A DNA stretch of 64,000 nt from Roseinatronobacter thiooxidans (GCF_001870675.1 NZ_MEHT01000004.1:1-64000), one strand, 5' to 3'. Shown: positions 18,155 through 29,826, counted from the stretch's first letter. A program made the numbers and translations. Notes: generated by a model from the letters alone, not told the origin.

Positions 18155-20059
18155 ATGCAGGATCGTGTTTTCCAGAGTTACGGGGTTCATCGTTGGGGCG
18201 CAGGAATGTTTGCGCCACTGCCGAATGGCGATATGGGGTTGGTCAACCCCGCGCGGCCACAAGATACGCCAGCAAGTCTTCCGGAATTGCTGCACAATCT
18301 GGATGCGCGCGGCATCCACACACCAGTTCTGGTGCGCGTGGGCGCATTTCTCAAGCGTCAGCTTGAGATGCTGAACACCTCTTTCGCCAAAGCGATCGAG
18401 GCGAATGGCTACCAGGCCCCCTATCGCGGGGTGTTTCCCATCAAGGTCAACCAACAGGCCGAGGTGATTGACCGGATCGTGGATTATGGCCGCCCCTACC
18501 AGTTCGGGCTGGAAGCGGGGTCAAAGCCAGAGCTGATTCTGGCGCTCTCGCGCGATCTGCCAAAAGGCGCATTGCTGATCTGCAACGGGATCAAGGATGC
18601 CGAGTTCATCCGCTTGGGCATTCTGGCGCGCAAGGCGGGCATCAACTGTGTGCTGGTCATCGAAAGCCCCGGCGAAGCCGACACCGTAATCGCCGAGGCA
18701 AAGCGTCTGGGTGAAAAGCCCGCGCTAGGCGTGCGCATCAAGCTGACACGGCGCGTCACCGGCAATTGGGCCGACAGTTCCGGCGACCGCTCGACCTTTG
18801 GTCTGACCACCAAGGAAGTGGTTGATCTGGTCGATAAACTGCGCGCCGAAGATATGCTGGATTGTCTGGTATTGCAGCATTCGCATCTTGGCTCTCAGGT
18901 GCCGCAGATGATGGATATCCGTCAGGCCGTGGACGAGGCGTGCCGCTTTTACACCGAATTGCGCCGTCTTGGCGTGCCGCTGACCTATCTGGATTTGGGC
19001 GGCGGCCTTGGCATCGACTACACTGGCGAGGCGCGCGCCTCTGACAATTCGGTGAACTACACGGTCGAGGAATATTGCGCCAATATCGTTGAAACCGTGA
19101 AATACCAGATGGACGAGGCCGAAGTTCCCCACCCCACACTGGTCACGGAATCAGGCCGCGCGATTGTCGCCTATTCGTCCATGCTGCTGTCGGATATTCT
19201 GGAAGCCAGCTATTTCGACCGCTCTGCCCCTATCACGCCGGAAGCAGACGACCATCACATGCTGTCGGATATGGCCGCGATTACCGGCTACATGACCCCC
19301 AAGCGTGTGCAGGAATGTTTGAACGACGCCGAATATTACCGCGAGGAATTGCGCGCCCTGTTCCGTCGCGGCGTGATCGGCATTGAAGAGGTCGCGCGCG
19401 CCGAACAGATTTTCCTGTTCATCGTCGGGCGGATCAAGGATCTGGTGGCGCAGACGCCGGATGTCCCGCAAGAGGTGCTGGAAGCGCTGTCTGCGCATCG
19501 TGACATCTACCGCGCCAACTTCTCGCTGTTCCAGTCCCTGCCCGATGTCTGGGCGATTGACCAGCTTGTTCCCATCGCACCTTTGCAGCGGCTGAATGAA
19601 ACACCCCTGCGCCGCGCGGTCCTGTCGGACATTACCTGCGACAGTGATGGCAAGATCGACCAGTTTGTTCTGGGCGACGGGGTGGGCAACGCCCTGCCCG
19701 TCCATGAATTGCGCGCGGGCGAGCGGTATTTTATCGGGATTTTCCTGATCGGGGCCTATCAGGAAACGCTGGGCGATCTGCACAACCTGTTCGGCGACAC
19801 CAATATCGTGACAGTCGATTTCAACGATGATGGCGTGCTGGAAATCCTGCACGAGGTGGAAGGCGACACCGTGGCCGAGGTCATGGCCTATGTCGAATAT
19901 GAACCCAAGCAATGCCTTGACGCGTTCAAGCGCATTGTGGAACGCGGCGTGCAAGATGGCACGCTGAACCCGTCACAGCGGCGGATGCTGATGGAAACCT
20001 ACCGGCACGCGCTTGGCGGCTATACCTATTATGAACATGAGGAGCACACCAATGGCTGA
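18155..20059 (+). CDS. speA: Biosynthetic arginine decarboxylase
   Basis: This PLP enzyme of about 634 residues converts arginine to agmatine. The PLP lysine is in VFPIKVNQQ; the glycine loop is LDLGGGLGIDY; other marks are HSHLGSQVPQM and the C-terminal active-site region NITCDSDGKIDQF-like ITCDSDGKID. The ATG at 18155 (MQDRVFQSYGVHRWGAG) has a GGGGG site nearby and matches the family N-terminus; a GTG at 18101 and ATG at 18125 are alternatives. The end overlaps the next gene by eight bases. It opens a four-gene polyamine operon. Confidence 0.95.
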   Translation: MQDRVFQSYGVHRWGAGMFAPLPNGDMGLVNPARPQDTPASLPELLHNLDARGIHTPVLVRVGAFLKRQLEMLNTSFAKAIEANGYQAPYRGVFPIKVNQQAEVIDRIVDYGRPYQFGLEAGSKPELILALSRDLPKGALLICNGIKDAEFIRLGILARKAGINCVLVIESPGEADTVIAEAKRLGEKPALGVRIKLTRRVTGNWADSSGDRSTFGLTTKEVVDLVDKLRAEDMLDCLVLQHSHLGSQVPQMMDIRQAVDEACRFYTELRRLGVPLTYLDLGGGLGIDYTGEARASDNSVNYTVEEYCANIVETVKYQMDEAEVPHPTLVTESGRAIVAYSSMLLSDILEASYFDRSAPITPEADDHHMLSDMAAITGYMTPKRVQECLNDAEYYREELRALFRRGVIGIEEVARAEQIFLFIVGRIKDLVAQTPDVPQEVLEALSAHRDIYRANFSLFQSLPDVWAIDQLVPIAPLQRLNETPLRRAVLSDITCDSDGKIDQFVLGDGVGNALPVHELRAGERYFIGIFLIGAYQETLGDLHNLFGDTNIVTVDFNDDGVLEILHEVEGDTVAEVMAYVEYEPKQCLDAFKRIVERGVQDGTLNPSQRRMLMETYRHALGGYTYYEHEEHTNG

Positions 20060-21275
20060 AAACAAAGATGTTCTGGTCATCGGCGCAGGCGGCGTCGCAT
20101 CCGTGACCCTGCACAAGATGGCAATGAACCGTGACCTGTTTCCGGGCCGCATTGCGGTCGCCAGCCGCACATTGTCAAAATGCGAAGCAATTGCCGCAGC
20201 CATCAAAAGCCGCACCGGAATCGAGATCGAAACCTATCAGATCGATGCAGATGATGTGGAACAGACCGTCGCCCTGATCGAAGCCGTGCAACCCGCGCTT
20301 CTGGTCAATCTGGCGCTGCCCTATCAGGATCTGGCGCTGATGGACGCCTGCCTGAAAACCGGCGTGCATTATCTGGACACCGCGAATTACGAGCCACCCG
20401 AAGAAGCGAAATTCGAATACTCGCACCAGTGGAAGCTGCATGACCAGTTCAAGCAGGCAGGGCTTATGGCCACGCTGGGTGTGGGGTTTGACCCCGGTGT
20501 GACCAGCATTTTTGCCGCCTATGTGCGCAAACATTACCTGTCGGGCATTCGCCAGATCGATATTCTGGATTGCAATGGCGGTGATCACGGCCATCCTTTT
20601 GCCACCAATTTCAACCCCGAAATCAACATCCGCGAAGTCACGGCCGAAGTGAAGCATTGGGAAAACGGCGGCTGGGTGACCAGCCCTGCCATGTCCACCA
20701 AAGTGCCCTATGATTTCGAGGCGGTGGGCGAGAAGAACATGTATCTGATGTATCACGAGGAGTTGGAGTCGCTTGTGACCCATTTCCCCGAGATCGAGCG
20801 CGCGCGCTTCTGGATGACCTTTGGCGATGCCTATATCAACCATGTCACCGTGCTGCAAAATGTCGGCATGACAGGGATCGAGCCTGTCGAGTATCAGGGC
20901 CAGCAGATCATCCCGCTGCAATTCCTCAAAGCCGTGCTGCCAAACCCGGGCGATCTGGGCGAACGCACCAAAGGCAAGACCAATATCGGCGACATCATCA
21001 CCGGCCCCGCCAAGGATGGGTCTGGCGAGAAGACCTATTACATCTATAATATCTGCGACCATGAGGAATGCTTCCGCGAAGTGGGCTCTCAGGCGGTCAG
21101 CTATACCACCGGCGTGCCTGCGATGATCGGCGCGGCGCTGATGCTGAACGGCACATGGTCGGGTGCGGGCGTGTTCAACACCGAGCAGCTGGACCCTGAC
21201 CCCTTCATGGACCTGCTGAACAAGCATGGCCTGCCATGGCAGATCGTTGAAATGTCTGCGCCGGTCGATTTCTGA
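20052..21275 (+). CDS. Carboxynorspermidine/carboxyspermidine synthase (saccharopine dehydrogenase family)
   Basis: This 407-residue NAD(P)H-dependent enzyme joins putrescine (or diaminopropane) with aspartate semialdehyde to give carboxyspermidine (or carboxynorspermidine). The Rossmann loop is VLVIGAGGVASVTLHKMA. The body has NYEPPEEAKFEYSHQW, GVGFDPGVTSIFAAY and ILDCNGGDHG, all typical of CASDH rather than lysine-pathway saccharopine enzymes. The start ATG, preceded by GGAG, overlaps the speA stop. The next gene, its pathway partner NspC, supports the call. Confidence 0.9.
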   Translation: MAENKDVLVIGAGGVASVTLHKMAMNRDLFPGRIAVASRTLSKCEAIAAAIKSRTGIEIETYQIDADDVEQTVALIEAVQPALLVNLALPYQDLALMDACLKTGVHYLDTANYEPPEEAKFEYSHQWKLHDQFKQAGLMATLGVGFDPGVTSIFAAYVRKHYLSGIRQIDILDCNGGDHGHPFATNFNPEINIREVTAEVKHWENGGWVTSPAMSTKVPYDFEAVGEKNMYLMYHEELESLVTHFPEIERARFWMTFGDAYINHVTVLQNVGMTGIEPVEYQGQQIIPLQFLKAVLPNPGDLGERTKGKTNIGDIITGPAKDGSGEKTYYIYNICDHEECFREVGSQAVSYTTGVPAMIGAALMLNGTWSGAGVFNTEQLDPDPFMDLLNKHGLPWQIVEMSAPVDF

Positions 21276-22441
21276 TGGCAATGCAGACCCATGCGGGCGA
21301 TCCGGGCGCGTTTGCAGGGTTTGACCTGCACCGCGTCCCCTCGCCCTGCTTTGTTGTGGATGAAGCGCGGCTGGAGCAAAACCTGCGCGTGCTGGCCGAT
21401 ATACAGGCCCGTTCCGGCGCAACTGTTCTTTGCGCGCTCAAAGCCTTTTCCATGTGGTCGCTGGCGCCCTTGGTCAGCCGCTACCTGTCGGGCGTCTGCG
21501 CCTCTGGCCTATGGGAAGCGCGCCTTGGGCGCGAGCATTATGGCGGCATCGTTGAGACATATTCGGCGGGCTACAAGGCAGATGAAATGGCGCAGATCAT
21601 CGCGCTGTCAGACCATATCATCTTCAACACCCCCGCTGCGAAAACCCGCTTCCTGCCTATGATCGCTGAGTCGGGCCGCGACATCCATGTGGGCCTGCGC
21701 TTCAACCCCGGCCTGCCCATGGGGGAAGATGCGAAATACGACCCCGCCGCCCCCGGTTCGCGCCTTGGCACTCCGCTGGAGCAAATCGACGCGCAAGCGC
21801 TGGAAGGCGTGGACGGGTTGCATATGCACACGCTGTGCGAACAGGATCTGGAACCAATGCTGGCCATCTGGGACCATATCGCCCCGCGCATCCGCACCCT
21901 TGCACCGCATCTGAAATGGATCAATTTCGGCGGCGGCCATCACATCACCCGCGCCGATTATGACCGCGAGGGGCTGATTGCCTTTCTGCAACGCGTAAGC
22001 GCAGAGACGGGCCTGCACTGCTATCTGGAACCGGGCGAGGCTGTGGCGCTGGATTGCGGCATTCTGGTGGGCGAAGTGCTGGATGTGGTCGAAAATGACG
22101 GCCCCAATGCCATTCTCGACATCTCTGCCACCTGCCACATGCCCGATGTGATTGAAGCGCCCTACCGCCCTGCCCTGCTGGGCGAGGATGGCCCTGTCCT
22201 TGTCCGGCTTGGCGGGCCAAGCTGTCTGGCGGGCGATGTGATCGGGCGCTATGCCTTTGCCGCCCCGCCCCAGATCGGCAGCCGCATCGCCTTTCTTGAT
22301 CAGGCACATTATTCGATGGTCAAGACCACCACCTTCAACGGCGTGCGCCTGCCCGCAATCGCCATCTGGAACAGCGAGACTGACGCGCTGCGCGTCATCC
22401 GCGAATTCGACTATCAGGACTTCAAAGGCCGCCTCTCATGA
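21275..22441 (+). CDS. nspC: Carboxynorspermidine/carboxyspermidine decarboxylase
   Basis: This 388-residue fold-III PLP decarboxylase removes the carboxyl group to yield spermidine (or norspermidine). The PLP lysine sits in TVLCALKAFSMW, the diagnostic NspC segments are SGVCASGLWEARLG, WINFGGGHHITRADYD and YLEPGEAVALDCG, and the distal catalytic cysteine is in GPSCLAGDVIG. Start and preceding stop overlap as TGATG, so translation is coupled to the synthase gene. Confidence 0.94.
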   Translation: MAMQTHAGDPGAFAGFDLHRVPSPCFVVDEARLEQNLRVLADIQARSGATVLCALKAFSMWSLAPLVSRYLSGVCASGLWEARLGREHYGGIVETYSAGYKADEMAQIIALSDHIIFNTPAAKTRFLPMIAESGRDIHVGLRFNPGLPMGEDAKYDPAAPGSRLGTPLEQIDAQALEGVDGLHMHTLCEQDLEPMLAIWDHIAPRIRTLAPHLKWINFGGGHHITRADYDREGLIAFLQRVSAETGLHCYLEPGEAVALDCGILVGEVLDVVENDGPNAILDISATCHMPDVIEAPYRPALLGEDGPVLVRLGGPSCLAGDVIGRYAFAAPPQIGSRIAFLDQAHYSMVKTTTFNGVRLPAIAIWNSETDALRVIREFDYQDFKGRLS

Positions 22442-23295
22442 TCTTTCTCGATTCCGAACTGACCCAATCCGAACGCGGCCCCGAGGCGCGCTTTCAGATT
22501 GTGCCCATGCCGCTGGAGAAAACTGTCTCTTACGGCTCTGGCACCGCCGACGGGCCTGCCGCATTGATCGAGGCGTCCGACCAGTTGGAACGGCTCTGGC
22601 GCGGGATCGAGCCTTGCGCGGCAGGCATCACCACAACGCCTGCCATAGATTGCAGCGTGCCGCTGGAATACGCGCTCGACTCGCTTGCCGCGCGCACCGA
22701 ATCCATTGCGCGGGCGGGGCATATTCCTGTCACACTGGGGGGCGAACACAGTTTGACATGGGCGGCGGTCATCGGCGTCAAACGCGCGATTGATCGCCCT
22801 ATCGGGATTATTCAGATTGACGCCCATGCCGATCTGCGCCGCGCCTATCAGGGCTTCCGGCATTCCCACGCGTCCGTCATGCAACTGCTGGTCGAGGAAG
22901 AGGGCGTGGCCCTGGCCCAATACGGCGTGCGCGCCCTATGTCAGGAAGAGGCAGATATCCGCACGCAAAACAACGTCATCTTCATCGACGCGGAAGAATT
23001 GGTCACGGGCAATATCCATGACGTGACCCTGCCCGATGATTTTCCGCAAGATGTCTATATCAGCTTCGATGTGGACGGGCTGGATGCGGCCATCATGCCC
23101 GCCACCGGCACGCCGGTTCCGGGCGGCTTGGGCTATTACCAGTCGTTGGCGCTGGTGCGATCGGCCCTCAGGGGGCGGCGCTGCGTGGGCCTTGATGTGG
23201 TGGAACTGGCCCCGATTGCCGGTTGGGATGTCTGGAATTTCACCGCCGCGCAACTGACCTATGCGCTGATGGGCATTGTCCAGCAGAACGACTAG
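22438..23295 (+). CDS. speB: Agmatinase
   Basis: This 285-residue ureohydrolase converts agmatine to putrescine plus urea. The binuclear manganese ligands are in GGEHSLTW, IQIDAHADLRRAYQG and ISFDVDGLDAAIMP. The start overlaps the nspC stop (ATGA). With speA it supplies putrescine for the two enzymes encoded between them, which completes an arginine-to-spermidine path. A related guanidino hydrolase is possible, but the operon context favours agmatinase. Confidence 0.93.
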   Translation: MIFLDSELTQSERGPEARFQIVPMPLEKTVSYGSGTADGPAALIEASDQLERLWRGIEPCAAGITTTPAIDCSVPLEYALDSLAARTESIARAGHIPVTLGGEHSLTWAAVIGVKRAIDRPIGIIQIDAHADLRRAYQGFRHSHASVMQLLVEEEGVALAQYGVRALCQEEADIRTQNNVIFIDAEELVTGNIHDVTLPDDFPQDVYISFDVDGLDAAIMPATGTPVPGGLGYYQSLALVRSALRGRRCVGLDVVELAPIAGWDVWNFTAAQLTYALMGIVQQND

Positions 23296-23305
23296 GTGCA
23301 GCGCA

Positions 23306-23326
23306 GCCCCGGCCTTGCGCCGGGGC
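23306..23326 (+). terminator. GC-rich hairpin after speB
   Basis: GCCCCGGC and GCCGGGGC form a perfect eight-base stem around a five-base loop, eleven bases past the speB stop. There is no T-run, so intrinsic termination is likely but not certain. Confidence 0.6.
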
Positions 23327-23371
23327 CTCTGCGTCCACCGCCCTGAAACCGCTAAATCTTGTGGTCGGTGC

Positions 23372-23400
23372 GTGACAATCCCGCCAGAGACGCCTATAAG
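23372..23400 (+). promoter_or_regulatory. Predicted sigma-70 promoter of gyrB
   Basis: GTGACA (23372-23377) and TATAAG (23395-23400) are separated by 17 bases and lie about 30 bases before the gyrB start. Both hexamers differ from consensus by one base, and the spacing is ideal. Confidence 0.6.
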
Positions 23401-23413
23401 TGCGGCAGTCTAA

Positions 23414-25862
<2,449 letters not shown>

Positions 25863-25879
25863 CGCAGGTGTTTCTTAGC

Positions 25880-27520
25880 TCAGAATGATTCGGTAGAGGT
25901 TACGTTGCCGTCGACATCGCGGAAGATGCGTTGGGTCCGAATACCTACAACATAAATATCTTCGTATTGCCGCCCGTCATTATAGTTCACGATCGTATTA
26001 GAAATGCGGCCCATGCTGTCATACGAAGTGACCTGATCTGACCACCAGTGACGGTTCTGGACATCAACAACCGTCTGCTGCACAGGGCGATCAATGCCAG
26101 AATATGTGGTTACTGACTGGCGCCCGTCGCTATGGTTGATGTTGCGCAGCTGAATTCTGTTGAATTCATCAACCTGATACGTCCAGTCTGATGTACCGAC
26201 CACATTGCCTGCTGCGTTGAACTCGGTCCGATGGCTTATACGCCCCTGATCACGGGTCTCCAGATAAGAGGTGCCGTTGGTTCGCGTGACCGTGCGTTCA
26301 GCGATACGGTCGTTTTGATCAAAACGCAGGACCTCGGTTGCATACCCATGCTGATGCTGCGCGTGGGTAATCGTCTGTTCGGTACGCACACCGTTTTCGT
26401 GGGCTATAACAACCTGCCGTCCATCTGCGTGGCTGATATTCTGGCCAATCAGCCTGCCTGCTGCGTCCAAGGTGCGGGTTTCATTGCGCACAAACACGCC
26501 ATTCACGCCCGTATCTGTCAACGAGATCAGCCGCCCCGCTGCATCATATCCGCGCTCTTCCGTCGATACATGCTGATTATTGGCATCAAAGCGATTGGTC
26601 ATTGCAACGCGCCCGTCTGCATAGATGTGTTCGTTGCGTGTGCCGTCGTTGTTGGTGATATTGTGGCTGGCCACCTGCCCCTGTTCGTTCCAAGTCCAGT
26701 TCTGGTTGGTCCAGTTATGCGAATTGTCGGGGTCGGTCACAGTTTGCGACACGGCACGGCCATTTTCATATATCGTGTTCAGGATACGCCCGTCGCTATA
26801 ATCGATCCTGCGTTCCAGTTGCTGACCGTTTTCGGCCAGCACATAGCTATGCGCTTCGGTCGAGGTGATAATCCCTTCAGGGGTGCTGCGGACGCGTTCA
26901 ACCAACCGCCCGTCAACATGTTGATCCGCAATATTGTGGTTGTTGTTCAAAACCTCAAGTCTGGTCAGCATGCGGCCCTGCTCGTCATATGTCACATCGA
27001 TCGTTTTCCACGCATGGGCATTGTTTGGATCAGACCAATCCTGCGCGGTGCGCACACCATCTTCAAAGAATGTGTTGCGAATGCGCCCGTCATCATAATT
27101 GACATGTTCGGAAACCATCTGTCCGTTTTCGTCAAAATGTCTTACGATATTTTCCCAGTCATGGGTATTTTGCGGGTCGGTGATTTCAGTGCGGACCAGC
27201 TGACCGTCAACATAAACATCGGTCTGCACGCGCCCACCGGACAGAAGCGACGTTGAATAGGTTTCGATAACAGCTGGATCAATGCCGCTGAGACCCCCGA
27301 TATTCAAAGTCATCTCGCCCACCTGAACACTGTTGAGCGAATTCAGAATGCGCTGCCCCAGATCTTCAGACCCGTTGCGCACAACAACGGCCGAGCTGAT
27401 GCCCATCCCCACCGTCGCCGCCCCCAGAACGACCCAGTCAACTGTCATTGCGCCGCCTTCACGGCGGAAAAACTCCGCAATCAGTGCTGGTCGGACAATT
27501 TTGTTGAACAATCTAGCCAT
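25880..27520 (-). CDS. Flp-pilin-like leader fused to nine about 49-residue YD-like repeats
   Basis: This 546-residue protein shares the leader-plus-helix module of the two small proteins near 3 kb: FFRREGG then AMTVDWVVLGAATVGMGI, with Asp+5 and Trp+6 after Gly23. From about residue 97 to the end it is built from roughly nine units of 49 residues. Each unit has a DPxNxHxW segment, a YDExGRxxxxx segment and a closing DGR...ENG strand, resembling but not identical to RHS/YD beta-repeats; units are rich in Asn, Asp, His and Trp. The ATG at 27520 follows GAAAGG; a TTG at 27538 would add six residues. No adjacent RHS toxin, immunity or pilus gene is seen. It is probably an envelope or surface protein of unknown role. 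Confidence 0.75.
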   Translation of the reverse strand: MARLFNKIVRPALIAEFFRREGGAMTVDWVVLGAATVGMGISSAVVVRNGSEDLGQRILNSLNSVQVGEMTLNIGGLSGIDPAVIETYSTSLLSGGRVQTDVYVDGQLVRTEITDPQNTHDWENIVRHFDENGQMVSEHVNYDDGRIRNTFFEDGVRTAQDWSDPNNAHAWKTIDVTYDEQGRMLTRLEVLNNNHNIADQHVDGRLVERVRSTPEGIITSTEAHSYVLAENGQQLERRIDYSDGRILNTIYENGRAVSQTVTDPDNSHNWTNQNWTWNEQGQVASHNITNNDGTRNEHIYADGRVAMTNRFDANNQHVSTEERGYDAAGRLISLTDTGVNGVFVRNETRTLDAAGRLIGQNISHADGRQVVIAHENGVRTEQTITHAQHQHGYATEVLRFDQNDRIAERTVTRTNGTSYLETRDQGRISHRTEFNAAGNVVGTSDWTYQVDEFNRIQLRNINHSDGRQSVTTYSGIDRPVQQTVVDVQNRHWWSDQVTSYDSMGRISNTIVNYNDGRQYEDIYVVGIRTQRIFRDVDGNVTSTESF

Positions 27521-27760
27521 TGCAAAATAACCTTTCAAAACGCCTAAGCGATAGGAATTTGCAACTGGTAAGCGTTCTTTATGGTGTCACCAAGGCGCGA
27601 TTTGGGCATTTTTGCGAAGCATTGGCCGCTTTCATACCACATCTTTTGCGCAGCGGGGCACCAGCCCTGCGCCCGCTTGCGCCGCAGCTGACAGCCCACA
27701 AGACAGATTTCGGCGCGATGCCCAAGTGTGATTGCAGCCTGTCATGAAACGGCCCGCCAG

Positions 27761-28828
27761 TTAAATCGTGGCAGCACAGCGGTCCTGTCGTTGATCGACC
27801 AGAAAATCGGTCAGCGCCGCGCCGATCCACATGCACAGCAAAGCCAGCAAGGCTGTCGCGGCAAAGATCGACCCGCCCGTTACACCTGCACCAATTGCGC
27901 AGCCACCCGCCAGCATCCCGCCAAAGCCCATCAACCCTGCCCCCAGCAGCGAGCGGCGCATGGCATCCGCGCCGTCATAGCCCTGCCATTGCAATTCGCG
28001 GCTGACCAATGCCGCCAGAAATGCACCCAGCACCACACCGGGGACCAGACCGACATCAAAGCGCAAGCTTGGATTGGGGTTGAGAAAGAACATCAGCGTA
28101 TTGGCCGAGGGGCCGGTAAAGGTGGCCGAGGTCACATTGACCGGATCAAAGCTGACCTGCGCCAGATTCCATGTCATCATCCAGCCCAGCGCCACCGCGA
28201 ACCCCACACCAGAGGCAAAGACCAGCGGGCGCGCCCCAAGCTGGTTGCGCAGCGCAAGCGCAATGGCCAGCGCGGCCAGCGCCACACCGATCCACAGCGC
28301 CAAAGTTTCCGGCAGCTGCACCATCGCCAACAGATGCAGATTGCGCCCGTCCGGTGTGATCCACAGCGCGGCAAGGCTGTTGCGCAAGGGCGCAAGCCAG
28401 CCATACAGACTCATCTGTGCGACGATCGCAAAGACCATGCCCGCAATGACCGAACGCAGATTGCCTGTCGCCGCCAGCACCAGCAACCGCCCCGAGCAGC
28501 CGCGCGCCAGCACCATGCCCACCCCGAACAATAGCCCTCCGATTACTGCCCCCGACCAAGACCCCGGCACCGCCATCATGCGCGCATCACTGACGCGGAA
28601 CAGGCCCAAAGCCTGCGCGCCCTGCACCCAGACAACTGCGGTCGAGAAGGTCAGAAGCCAGATTGCCAGCCTTGGCCCGAACTGGCCGCGCGCAAATTCC
28701 ACTGTCGCCGCACGCAGGCAAAACCGCGAGCGTTGCGCCGCAACCCCGAACACAAGCCCGACCATCAGGCCCATCAGGGCCTCGATATTGCCTTCACCAA
28801 ATCTGTCGATAATGTCGTAAAGGTCCAT
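27761..28828 (-). CDS. soxT: YeeE/YedE-family sulfur transporter (SoxT-like)
   Basis: This protein of 355 residues has about nine membrane helices. The family's conserved cysteines occur in RSRFCLRAA, LARGCSGRLLVLAATG and MLAGGCAIGAGVTGGS. YeeE/YedE proteins such as TsuA take up thiosulfate or other sulfur species through cysteine relays. The ATG at 28828 (MDLYDIIDRFGEGN) is preferred to the frame opening at 28966. It lies just after soxR on the same strand, in the place of soxT of other sox clusters. Whether it imports substrate or signals to SoxR is not visible. Confidence 0.85.
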   Translation of the reverse strand: MDLYDIIDRFGEGNIEALMGLMVGLVFGVAAQRSRFCLRAATVEFARGQFGPRLAIWLLTFSTAVVWVQGAQALGLFRVSDARMMAVPGSWSGAVIGGLLFGVGMVLARGCSGRLLVLAATGNLRSVIAGMVFAIVAQMSLYGWLAPLRNSLAALWITPDGRNLHLLAMVQLPETLALWIGVALAALAIALALRNQLGARPLVFASGVGFAVALGWMMTWNLAQVSFDPVNVTSATFTGPSANTLMFFLNPNPSLRFDVGLVPGVVLGAFLAALVSRELQWQGYDGADAMRRSLLGAGLMGFGGMLAGGCAIGAGVTGGSIFAATALLALLCMWIGAALTDFLVDQRQDRCAATI

Positions 28829-28904
28829 CGCCGCCCCCCGCATGCAGCATTGCAGATGGCGGCTTATGCCACAGGGGCGGCGGAACGGGCCTTGATCTAA
28901 ATCA

Positions 28905-29294
28905 TCAAGGCGCTGTCGCGCGGAACAGGCGCTGCACCATTTGCACCGCCTCGCGCACGCGTTCATCTGCCAGAGAGTAGAAAATCTGGTTCCCCTCGCG
29001 CCGTGTTGTCACCAGTTTCTCATGGCGCAGACGGGCAAGTTGCTGGCTGACAGCCGCTTGGCGCGACATGATCAGGCGTTCCAGTTCCGCCACAGAATGA
29101 TCGCGCTCGCACAGGTAATACAGCATCAGAAGCCGGCCTTCATGGCCCATGGCCTTCAGGAATTCCGATGCCTCGCGCGCTTCGGCCTGCAATTCGTCCA
29201 ATGTCAGACCCGCTGTCGCGCGCTGCTGCCTGCGCCGCACAGCCATCTCATCCTCTGGGGGAAGAGTCTGTTCGCGATTTTGTCCGTCCGGCAT
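28905..29294 (-). CDS. soxR: ArsR-type sulfur-responsive repressor SoxR
   Basis: This winged-helix repressor of about 129 residues resembles SoxR/SqrR/BigR: AMGHEGRLLMLYYL, then SRQAAVSQQLARLRHEKLV and REGNQIFYSLAD. These proteins sense per- or polysulfide through two cysteines. Here the core has one cysteine (YYLCERD), set three residues off the usual place, and the C-terminal one is missing (it ends RLFRATAP). A GTG at 29348 would add 18 residues containing three more cysteines, so the start matters for mechanism. It lies between soxT and soxS and should control the divergent sox transcripts. Confidence 0.85.
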   Translation of the reverse strand: MPDGQNREQTLPPEDEMAVRRRQQRATAGLTLDELQAEAREASEFLKAMGHEGRLLMLYYLCERDHSVAELERLIMSRQAAVSQQLARLRHEKLVTTRREGNQIFYSLADERVREAVQMVQRLFRATAP

Positions 29295-29397
29295 GCATGA
29301 ACTTTCGGTCGCACAAGACTGCGTGAAGGCGGTGCAGTCTTGTTTCACCTGTCAGTTTAGCACATGCGCTTTGCGAAAGGTAGCGTTCAAGCCAAGG

Positions 29398-29808
29398 TCA
29401 CTGTGCAAGTCCTGCTTGCGCCGTTGAAATCATATCACTGATATAGGGCCAGAAGAAATCTTCGCCGGGAAAACCTGTCAGGCGTTCAATCTCGGCCCCG
29501 TCTGGGCCGATCAGAATAAATGTCGGCGTGACAAAGGGTTGCGTGTTCAGCACCACCCCTTCGGGTAGATCACCCCGAAGCTGCACATGCACCAAAGGCG
29601 CCGCCTGCCCCTCTGCCGATTTTTCATAAACCGGCGCGATATCGCGGTTAAAGACGCGGCAGTAATAGCATCCCGCCTGCTCGACCATCAGCAAACGCAA
29701 CTCCTGCGCCTGCGCGGAACCCATCGCAGGAAGCGACAACGCCAGCGCCACCACAAGGGCTTTCTGCACAGCAGCGGAAACAAGGGATTGACGCATAGAT
29801 GTAAACAT
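29398..29808 (-). CDS. soxS: Periplasmic thioredoxin SoxS
   Basis: This 136-residue protein has a signal peptide ending at AMGSAQAQ and a thioredoxin-like motif EQAGCYYCRVFNRDIAPVY, with FVTPTFILIGPDG as the cis-Pro segment. SoxS keeps the SoxY carrier cysteine reduced or active. The start is uncertain: ATG at 29808 or 29796, neither with a good ribosome site. The earlier start lies inside the candidate operator. It is divergent from soxV. Confidence 0.88.
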   Translation of the reverse strand: MFTSMRQSLVSAAVQKALVVALALSLPAMGSAQAQELRLLMVEQAGCYYCRVFNRDIAPVYEKSAEGQAAPLVHVQLRGDLPEGVVLNTQPFVTPTFILIGPDGAEIERLTGFPGEDFFWPYISDMISTAQAGLAQ

Positions 29809-29826
29809 ATGAACAAAGTAATATGT
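29805..29826. promoter_or_regulatory. Inverted repeat between soxS and soxV, candidate SoxR operator
   Basis: ACATAT and ATATGT are perfect six-base arms separated by ten bases containing ACAAAG. It sits in the divergent soxS/soxV control region, where SoxR operators lie in other sox clusters. A similar dyad is found before soxX. Confidence 0.5.

Noticed and set aside
25880-27520. RHS-type polymorphic toxin
   Set aside because: There is no RHS core box, no toxin tip, no immunity gene and the repeat length (49) differs from the short YD repeat.
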